The notes below the pieces were generated by a model that saw only the letters and a program-made list of their open reading frames with translations, was not told the origin of the DNA and did not search any database. A stretch of 5,081 nucleotides of DNA from an uncultured Clostridia bacterium. GTDB lineage: Bacteria; Bacillota; Clostridia; Lachnospirales; Anaerotignaceae. The position numbers and the translations under genes are program-made. Position 1 is the first letter of the stretch, and every line of letters begins with the position of its first letter. The DNA is taken from contig CALFPN010000114.1 in NCBI GenBank assembly GCA_937919015.1, forward strand, positions 1-5,081, in the 5' to 3' direction. Of the stretch, positions 1 to 5,081 are shown one piece after another.

Positions 1-10
1 TTTTTATCTT

Positions 11-36
11 CCCCCAGTATAACTGGGGGTTTATTT
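11..36 (+). terminator. Intrinsic terminator reading rightward, for a convergent gene outside the window
   Basis: A perfect 8-bp stem (CCCCCAGT at 11-18, ACTGGGGG at 22-29) with a 3-nt ATA loop is followed on the plus strand by a T-rich tail, TTTATTT (30-36). Read on the minus strand the same hairpin is followed by AAGATAAAAA, which is not a U-tract, so the orientation favours plus-strand transcription. No plus-strand gene lies in the window to the left, so the gene it serves is inferred to end just beyond position 1. The short loop and the A interrupting the T-tract make it slightly less canonical than the pyk terminator. Confidence 0.6.
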
Positions 37-57
37 CCACGCATAAATGCGCCAAAC

Positions 58-90
58 AAAAAATGAGACACCCATTTCGGATGTCTCATT
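58..90 (-). terminator. Intrinsic terminator of the dnaE-mtrB-pfkA-pyk operon
   Basis: Read on the minus strand, a 12-bp stem with one G-U pair (arms at plus positions 79-90 and 62-73) encloses a 5-nt GAAAT loop. It runs directly into a U-tract: positions 58-63 are all A on the plus strand, the last two also being part of the stem. The stem begins 10 bp after the pyk stop codon. This is a textbook Rho-independent terminator and marks the 3' end of the transcript that carries pyk. Confidence 0.93.
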
Positions 91-100
91 GTATGATTTT

Positions 101-1858
101 TTAGTCTTCTTTAGGGATACCTTTATAAACGAAGCCTTTTTCAGAATCCACTGTAATCAGTGCGTCTCTTGGAATAAAATCAATTACCTTTGCGTTACAT
201 ACGATCACGGGAATATCCAGTGCACTTCCAGAAACTTCAGCGTGGCTGTCCACATTCTGATCCAGAGGACCTACTACAACGGCTGCTGCTTTTCTGATAT
301 AAGGCATAAAGCTGCTGTCTGTGGAAGTTGTTACCAGAATATCACCCTGGTTGAAGATGTGTTCTACGCCATCTCTTGCATTGATCACTCTTGCTTTACC
401 GCTTACCACTTTGTTGCCGATCCCTTTCCCTTTGCACAGTACATCGCCTACGATATCTACACGCAGTGTGTTTGTGGAACCGCTGAAGCCCAGAGGCATA
501 CCCAGTGCGGATACAACTGTATCGCCGTCTTTCAGCAGACCGCTGCCCATAGCGATTTTCAGGGATGTGTCAAATACACCGCCTTTAGGCAGTTTACCTG
601 TATACAGCATAGGTTTGCAGCCCCAAATCAGGTTCATCTGTCTCCATACACATTCATCGGGTGTGCTTGCGATCAGAGGGCAGATAGGACGATGTTTTGC
701 GATCATTCTTGCTGTGAAGCCGGAACGTGTGATTGTTGTGATCGCTGCTGTGTCCAGTTCTGCTGCCGCTGCGCATGCTGCCATACTGATTGCGTTTGTG
801 ATATTTACGTTTGCAGGCTGTGTGTTCACCATCTTTGTTGCATAGTCAACTGCGCCTTCTGCTTTCAGTGCAATACGGTTCATTGTAGCAACTGCTTCCA
901 GAGGGTATGCACCTGCTGCTGTTTCGCCGGACAGCATAATGGCATCACTGCCGTCGAAGATCGCATTGGCAACGTCATTTGCTTCCGCTCTTGTGGGACG
1001 AGGGCTGCTGGTCATGCTTTCCAGCATCTGTGTTGCTGTGATTACGGGTTTGCCCAGTCTGTTTGCTTTTGCAATCAGTGTTTTCTGTACAACGGGTACA
1101 TCTTCAGGAGGAATTTCTACGCCCAGGTCACCTCTGGCAACCATGATACCGTCGGAAACTTCCAGGATTTCATCGATATTGTCTACACCCTGCTGGCTTT
1201 CGATTTTGGAAATAATGTGGATATGGCCGCCACCATTTTCTTCCAGCACACGACGGATTTTCACAACGTCTGCTGCAGTACGGATAAAGGATGCTGCTAC
1301 GATATCAAAGCCATTTTTTACACCAAATTTCAGGTCTTCGATGTCTTTTTCCATCAGAGAAGGCAGATTTACTTCTACACCGGGCAGGTTTACACCTTTA
1401 CGGGATTTTACAACGCCGCCATTGATAACTTTACAGATAACATCTGTTTCTGTAATATCTTCTACGATCAGTTCAATCAGACCATCATCGATCAGTACGC
1501 GGGAACCTCTGTGCAGATCTTTGGGCAGGTCTTCATATGTGACGGAAACGATGCTTGCATCCCCTTCCACATCTCTTGTTGTCAGTGTGAAAGTTGCGTT
1601 TTCTTCCAGTCTTACTTTTTCTTCTTTGAATGTTTTTACACGGATTTCAGGACCCTTTGTGTCCAGGATCAGGGGAATGGGGGCACCCATTTCTTCTCTG
1701 GCCTGTTTCAGCTTTGCAATGGTTTCTGCATGGCTTTCATGAGAGCCATGGGAAAAATTGACACGAGCTGCACTCATACCATTTTCGATCAGTTTTTTCA
1801 TTGTTTCCACATCACTAGTTGCAGGGCCCAGTGTGCAAACGATTTTTGTTCTGCGCAT
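101..1858 (-). CDS. pyk: Pyruvate kinase with extra C-terminal PEP-utiliser-like domain
   Basis: Converts phosphoenolpyruvate and ADP to pyruvate and ATP, the last step of glycolysis, in the cytoplasm. At 585 residues it has the long Bacillus-type architecture. The TIM barrel carries R32/N34/S36 (ARVNFSHG), D66-T67-K68 in LDTKGPEIR, K218 and E220 in SKIES, D244 in ARGDLG and T276 in ATQMLESM. E220 and D244 match the divalent metal ligands and K218 the catalytic lysine. The B domain is inserted at about 75-170 and the allosteric C domain covers about 340-470. The extra swivelling domain is at about 475-560, related to the phosphohistidine domain of PEP synthase and enzyme I. E71 at the GPEIR position is the residue associated with K+-dependent enzymes. 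The ATG start is supported by AGAGGAGG at 1868-1875, 9 nt upstream. It follows pfkA by 41 bp and is the last gene before a strong terminator. It contains no TTA, CTA or TCA codons, which fits strong codon selection in an abundant enzyme. Confidence 0.97.
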   Translation of the reverse strand: MRRTKIVCTLGPATSDVETMKKLIENGMSAARVNFSHGSHESHAETIAKLKQAREEMGAPIPLILDTKGPEIRVKTFKEEKVRLEENATFTLTTRDVEGDASIVSVTYEDLPKDLHRGSRVLIDDGLIELIVEDITETDVICKVINGGVVKSRKGVNLPGVEVNLPSLMEKDIEDLKFGVKNGFDIVAASFIRTAADVVKIRRVLEENGGGHIHIISKIESQQGVDNIDEILEVSDGIMVARGDLGVEIPPEDVPVVQKTLIAKANRLGKPVITATQMLESMTSSPRPTRAEANDVANAIFDGSDAIMLSGETAAGAYPLEAVATMNRIALKAEGAVDYATKMVNTQPANVNITNAISMAACAAAAELDTAAITTITRSGFTARMIAKHRPICPLIASTPDECVWRQMNLIWGCKPMLYTGKLPKGGVFDTSLKIAMGSGLLKDGDTVVSALGMPLGFSGSTNTLRVDIVGDVLCKGKGIGNKVVSGKARVINARDGVEHIFNQGDILVTTSTDSSFMPYIRKAAAVVVGPLDQNVDSHAEVSGSALDIPVIVCNAKVIDFIPRDALITVDSEKGFVYKGIPKED

Positions 1859-1899
1859 ATTATTGTTCCTCCTCTTATTCCTCTTTGGTATATCTTTCC

Positions 1900-2892
1900 T
1901 TAAATAGACAGGGTTTTGATTACATCATACATTTCCTCGTCTAATGTTTTTGTCATTTCCATGGATTCAAACAGATCCAGAACTTCGTATCTGCCTTTGT
2001 TATAAGCCATAACAACGTTTTCTCTGCCTTCCATGATTGTTTTTACAGCCAGATAACCCATCATGGATGCATGCATACGGTCTGTTGCTGTAGGGCTGCC
2101 GCCTCTCTGCAGATGACCCAGAATTGTTGCTCTTGTCTGGATACCTGTCAGTTCCTGAATGTCGTTCGCCAGCTGCTGTGTACCGCCTACGCCTTCTGCT
2201 ACAACTACCAGATTATGACGTTTGCCGATGCTTCTGTTTTCCAGAATCTGCTGGATTACTTTTGCACTGTCGATTTTATCTTTTTCTTCAGGGAACATAA
2301 CTTCTTCTGCACCGCCGCACAGACCACACCAGATTGCCAGATAACCGGCATCTCTGCCCATAACTTCTACTACAGAGCATCTTTCGTGGGAGTTGGATGT
2401 ATCACGCAGTTTGTTCAGTGCGTCCATACCTGTGTTTACTGCTGTATCAAAACCGATGGTATATTCTGTGCCGCACATATCCAGATCGATGGTAGCAGGG
2501 ATACCAACGCCGTTTACACCACGTTTTGCCAGTTCTGCCAGACCACGGTAGGAACCGTCACCACCGATCACTACCAGTGCATCCAGACCCAGAATTTTGT
2601 AGATTGCTGCTGCTTTGTCCACGCCTTCTTTTGTCATCATTTCGGGACAGCGTGCTGTATGCAGGATTGTACCACCCAGGTTCATTACGTTGGAAACGTC
2701 TCTGCTGTGCATTTCTTTGATTTCACCGCCGATCAGACCTGCGTAGCCTTTACGGATACCGATTACTTCGATGTCGTGGTATTTTGCTGTTCTAACAACG
2801 GCACGGATTGCCGCATTCATGCCGGGAGCGTCACCGCCACTTGTCAGTACACCAATTTTTCTGATTTTTTTTCCTTCGTTCTTTTCTGCCAT
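1900..2892 (-). CDS. pfkA: 6-phosphofructokinase, ATP-type, with unusual TIDLD active-site loop
   Basis: Phosphorylates fructose 6-phosphate to fructose 1,6-bisphosphate, the committed step of glycolysis. The 330 residues match group A bacterial PFKs with about nine extra residues at the N-terminus relative to E. coli PfkA. Visible motifs are the glycine-rich nucleotide loop TSGGDAPGMNAAIR (17-30), R81, GGDGS (110-114), the catalytic loop TIDLD (134-138, base D136), R171, MGRDAG (178-183), and R254, H260 and R263 of the substrate-binding segment ending in QRGGSP. Gly113 in GGDG is the residue typical of ATP-using rather than PPi-using enzymes. Residues equivalent to E. coli effector-site R21, R25, R154 and E187 are kept as R30, R34, R163 and E196, so ADP activation and PEP inhibition are plausible. 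Oddities: the usual G-TIDND is A133-TIDLD, a Gly-to-Ala and an Asn-to-Leu change. The ATG start is supported by AGGAGGA at 2901-2907, 8 nt upstream. The 69-bp gap after mtrB shows no clear promoter or terminator. Confidence 0.96.
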   Translation of the reverse strand: MAEKNEGKKIRKIGVLTSGGDAPGMNAAIRAVVRTAKYHDIEVIGIRKGYAGLIGGEIKEMHSRDVSNVMNLGGTILHTARCPEMMTKEGVDKAAAIYKILGLDALVVIGGDGSYRGLAELAKRGVNGVGIPATIDLDMCGTEYTIGFDTAVNTGMDALNKLRDTSNSHERCSVVEVMGRDAGYLAIWCGLCGGAEEVMFPEEKDKIDSAKVIQQILENRSIGKRHNLVVVAEGVGGTQQLANDIQELTGIQTRATILGHLQRGGSPTATDRMHASMMGYLAVKTIMEGRENVVMAYNKGRYEVLDLFESMEMTKTLDEEMYDVIKTLSI

Positions 2893-2961
2893 AGCTTTTT
2901 TCCTCCTATAAAAATATAAAAGTTACTCTATTTGACCTTCTTTAAAGTTTTCAGTACAAAA

Positions 2962-3210
2962 TTATACTCTTTCTACATCCACTTCGCCGGCGCGGATCAC
3001 GCCGAACTGAGTATAAACTTCCGCACTGCCGCGGATTTTCATAGCAGAAGTGTTTTCTGTAAACTGAGCGATCAATACTTCGCCCTGATCCAGTTTTTCT
3101 GTGTGGTGGATCTTTGTCACCTCACCACGGGTAACGCCGATGATATTCACGCCCTTTTCCAACGCTTTCACGCAGACATAGGGCATATCCGTTCCGATTT
3201 TTTCTGCCAT
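2962..3210 (-). CDS. mtrB: TRAP, trp RNA-binding attenuation protein
   Basis: A homologue of Bacillus TRAP, an 11-subunit ring that binds tryptophan between subunits and then wraps RNA carrying about eleven GAG/UAG triplets, causing attenuation or blocking translation of trp genes. The 82 residues are a little longer than the roughly 75 in B. subtilis. They align without gaps through the core with an offset of +2: GVNIIGVTRG (20-29), TKIHHTEKLDQGEV (32-45), IAQFTENTSAMKIRG (47-61). The RNA-contacting KKR set is present as K39, K58 and R60. The tryptophan-pocket threonines and glutamine are present as T27, T32, Q49, T51 and T54. After residue 61 the sequence diverges and ends in an acidic tail. 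The start has a GGGGGAG Shine-Dalgarno that overlaps the dnaE stop. It sits between dnaE and pfkA rather than beside folE as in B. subtilis. No anti-TRAP or trp gene is in the window, so its targets are not shown here. The family call is recalled from memory of the B. subtilis sequence. Confidence 0.93.
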   Translation of the reverse strand: MAEKIGTDMPYVCVKALEKGVNIIGVTRGEVTKIHHTEKLDQGEVLIAQFTENTSAMKIRGSAEVYTQFGVIRAGEVDVERV

Positions 3211-3214
3211 AGAA

Positions 3215-3222
3215 CTCCCCCT
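3215..3222 (-). promoter_or_regulatory. mtrB ribosome binding site overlapping the dnaE stop codon
   Basis: Read on the minus strand, the dnaE stop TAA runs straight into GGGGGAG and, after TTCT, the mtrB ATG. The final A of the stop codon is the first base of the AGGGGGAG element. Only 11 bp separate the two reading frames, so ribosomes finishing dnaE would sit on the mtrB start region. This suggests translational coupling, and it supports the chosen mtrB start codon. The element is less perfect than the AGGAGG sites in front of pfkA and pyk. Confidence 0.7.
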
Positions 3223-5081
3223 TAATACTTTAATGCCACGTTTTTCTCACCCAGCAGAATCCGCAGCTCTTCACAGAGACTTTCTTCCCCTGTAACCCAG
3301 TAGATACGGTCTGCCTTCATCTTTTGTTTTGTTTTTTCATTATAAATATAAACGGGAACATCCCCACTATATTTTCTCAAAATTGCGGTGATCTGCTGGA
3401 AAGGCACTTCTTTTTCCTGTCCCAGCTTCAGCCATACGGATTTGGGCGGTTCTTTTTCCCCCAGAATCAGAGGATTGACCTCCATGGCGATGATCTTGCC
3501 CTCTCCGTCAGCGGAAACATTGGCTCTGCCCTTGACCAGATAAACCTCTTCCTCTTTCAGGAACATGGCACAGTTCTGATATACCTTCGGGAACAGGATG
3601 ACTTCCATGCTTCCCTGAAAATCTTCCAGTGTCAGAAACGCCATTTTATCATTATTTCTGGTATATTTCACGGAAATACCCGTTGCCATACCACCAACGA
3701 TCACTTTTGTTTCCTCTGCCACCTGCTGTCTGTCCTCATCCTCCTCCGGGGGGATAAAATCCAAACTGGTGTGGCTGACTTTTCTGCGAATCTGTTCTTC
3801 GTATTCCGCCAGAGGATGTCCGCTGACGTAAATGCCCAGCACCTCTTTTTCCATGGCCAGTTTTTCTCTGGCAGGATATTCCGGCAAGTCGGGCAGGTCA
3901 TCTTTCTGCTGGAAGACATCATCATTGCCCCCCAGATCGAACAGATTCAGCTGACCTTCAATATTATTCTTTCTCGCCTGACCGATCCCATCCAGAATAT
4001 TTTTATAAATCATCATATACTGGCTGCGGAACCCGCCGAAGCTGTCCATGGCACCGCCCTTGATCAGGCCTTCGATGCCGCGCTTGTTCCATTCCCCGCC
4101 TTCCATGCGGCTGCAAAAATCCGTCAGGGAGGCATAAGGGCCATTTTCTTCCCTTTCCTTTACCAGTGCATCCACCGCGCCTCTGCCGACATTTTTGATG
4201 GCCGCCAGAGCAAAACGAATCTTCCCGTCAGAAACGGAAAATTGCTTGTAGCCTTCATTGATATCGGGGGGCAACAGCCGAATGCCCATTTTCTTACATT
4301 CTTCCACATAACCGCTGACCTTCGCCGCATTATCCATGACACTGGTCATCAGTGCCGCCATGAATTCCACGGGGTAATGGGCCTTCAGCCATGCTGTCTG
4401 ATAGCCAACGACCGCATAGCAGGCCGCATGGCTTTTATTAAACGCATATTTTGCGAAGTCTGTCATTTCATCGAAGATGGTTTCCGCCGCTTCCGCAGGG
4501 ATACCATTCTTCACACAACCGGGGACTTCATCTCCGTCACCGTAAATGAATTTCTCCCGTTCTTCCGCCATCACGGAAGCCTTTTTCTTACTCATGGCAC
4601 GACGCACCAGATCGCTTCGGCCAAGGCTATAACCCGCCAGATCCCTTACGATCTGCATCACCTGTTCCTGATACACGATACAGCCGTAGGTGTTATTCAG
4701 GATGGGTTCCAGCTTCGGGTGGGTATACTGCACATTGCCACCGGCGTTTTTCCCCCGAATATATTTGGGGATAAAATCCATGGGGCCGGGACGATACAGG
4801 GCGATGCCGGCGATCAAGTCTTCCAGACATCTGGGCTGCAGCTCCTTCATGAACTGCTTCATGCCGCCGCTTTCCAGCTGGAACACCCCTTCCGTCTTGC
4901 CCTGACAGATCATGTCATAGACAGCGGGGTCATTTTCCGGCAGGTGATCCATATCCAGTTTCACGCCGTGGATACGTTCGATTTCCTGCACCGCAGACTG
5001 GATGACTGTCAATGTTCTCAAACCAAGGAAATCCATTTTCAGCAAGCCAAGCTCTTCCAGAAGAGTCATGGTATACTGGGT
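3222..5081 (-). CDS. dnaE: DNA polymerase III alpha subunit, C-terminal part (5' end outside window)
   Basis: Replicative DNA polymerase of the C family, DnaE type rather than PolC. The 619 residues in the window run from the end of the palm to the natural stop; the PHP domain and first palm aspartates lie beyond the right edge. An internal ATG at 5069 is not the start, because the frame stays open to 5081 (TQYT) and family sequence continues through it. Counting from the first in-window codon: D17 in LLKMDFLGLRTLT matches the third catalytic aspartate (E. coli D555). Finger motifs follow: FQLESGGM (67-74), ALYRPGPM (94-101), YIRGKN (107-112), RRAMSKKK (160-167) and AFNKSHAACYA (213-223). A helix-hairpin-helix region is at about 265-345. 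QLNLF (377-381) matches a beta-clamp-binding motif. An OB-fold is at about 459-539, and a C-terminal domain runs to the end. It is the most upstream gene visible in the operon, and no frameshift is seen. Confidence 0.97.
   Translation of the reverse strand, partial: TQYTMTLLEELGLLKMDFLGLRTLTVIQSAVQEIERIHGVKLDMDHLPENDPAVYDMICQGKTEGVFQLESGGMKQFMKELQPRCLEDLIAGIALYRPGPMDFIPKYIRGKNAGGNVQYTHPKLEPILNNTYGCIVYQEQVMQIVRDLAGYSLGRSDLVRRAMSKKKASVMAEEREKFIYGDGDEVPGCVKNGIPAEAAETIFDEMTDFAKYAFNKSHAACYAVVGYQTAWLKAHYPVEFMAALMTSVMDNAAKVSGYVEECKKMGIRLLPPDINEGYKQFSVSDGKIRFALAAIKNVGRGAVDALVKEREENGPYASLTDFCSRMEGGEWNKRGIEGLIKGGAMDSFGGFRSQYMMIYKNILDGIGQARKNNIEGQLNLFDLGGNDDVFQQKDDLPDLPEYPAREKLAMEKEVLGIYVSGHPLAEYEEQIRRKVSHTSLDFIPPEEDEDRQQVAEETKVIVGGMATGISVKYTRNNDKMAFLTLEDFQGSMEVILFPKVYQNCAMFLKEEEVYLVKGRANVSADGEGKIIAMEVNPLILGEKEPPKSVWLKLGQEKEVPFQQITAILRKYSGDVPVYIYNEKTKQKMKADRIYWVTGEESLCEELRILLGEKNVALKY

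Noticed and set aside
40..51. Short inverted repeat CGCAT-AA-ATGCG between the two terminators
   Set aside because: A 5-bp stem with a 2-nt loop is too small to form a stable hairpin or to support an operator call without other evidence.
1859..1899. Purine-rich pyk leader with several NAG triplets, considered as a TRAP target
   Set aside because: Only about three GAG-like triplets are present and their spacing is irregular (6 and 0 nt). TRAP sites need roughly 9-11 triplets spaced 2-3 nt; the purines are explained by the ribosome binding site.
47..1903. A 618-residue plus-strand open frame covering the pyk region
   Set aside because: It is the exact in-register antisense of pyk, with a Cys/Phe/His-rich translation unlike any protein family I recognise, and no ribosome binding site was identified. 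It is explained by codon bias in pyk.
2071..2919. A 282-residue plus-strand open frame over pfkA
   Set aside because: It is antisense in register with pfkA, with a low-complexity Cys-rich translation; it is a shadow of a clearly conserved gene.
2932..3225. A 97-residue plus-strand frame opposite mtrB
   Set aside because: It is antisense to the well-conserved TRAP gene and shows no recognisable features of its own.
3721..3755. GAG/CAG-rich stretch on the dnaE strand, considered as a TRAP-binding array
   Set aside because: It encodes the acidic PPEEDEDRQQ segment of DnaE, has uneven spacing of 0-3 nt, includes disfavoured CAG triplets and lies within a coding region with too few repeats.
5067..5069. 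ATG considered as the start of dnaE
   Set aside because: The frame remains open to the window edge, and the sequence here is the middle of a DnaE palm domain, so the gene is truncated by the window and does not start here.

Overview
The window looks like part of a Firmicutes chromosome, most likely an anaerobic Clostridia-type organism (Lachnospiraceae or a relative). This is inferred from the gene order dnaE, pfkA, pyk, from the purine-rich ribosome binding sites of the AGGAGG type, and from protein sequences close to the clostridial and bacillar families. The species cannot be fixed from the sequence alone.

All four genes lie on the minus strand and are read from right to left. First is the 3' two-fifths or so of dnaE (replicative DNA polymerase III alpha subunit, running off the right edge). 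Eleven bases later comes mtrB, an 82-residue homologue of TRAP, the tryptophan-activated RNA-binding attenuation protein. Then follow pfkA (6-phosphofructokinase, 69 bp gap) and pyk (pyruvate kinase with an extra C-terminal domain, 41 bp gap). A strong intrinsic terminator closes the operon 10 bp after the pyk stop. No convincing terminator or sigma-A promoter is visible in the three intergenic gaps, so read-through from dnaE into the glycolytic genes is plausible. At the extreme left edge a second hairpin is oriented to end transcription on the plus strand, suggesting a convergent neighbour just outside the window.

PfkA and Pyk catalyse the two classic committed, regulated steps of glycolysis, and their co-expression is common in Gram-positive bacteria. 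The unexpected member is TRAP, which in Bacillus is encoded next to folE (mtrA) and controls trp genes. Here it sits inside the replication/glycolysis cluster with its tryptophan-pocket and RNA-binding residues kept. No trp gene, anti-TRAP gene or TRAP-type NAG-repeat target was recognised in the window, so its targets must be elsewhere. The other point worth a second look is the phosphofructokinase active-site loop, which reads TIDLD with a preceding Ala where the usual sequence is G-TIDND. There are no RNA genes, mobile elements, CRISPR arrays or gene-free stretches over 300 bases.
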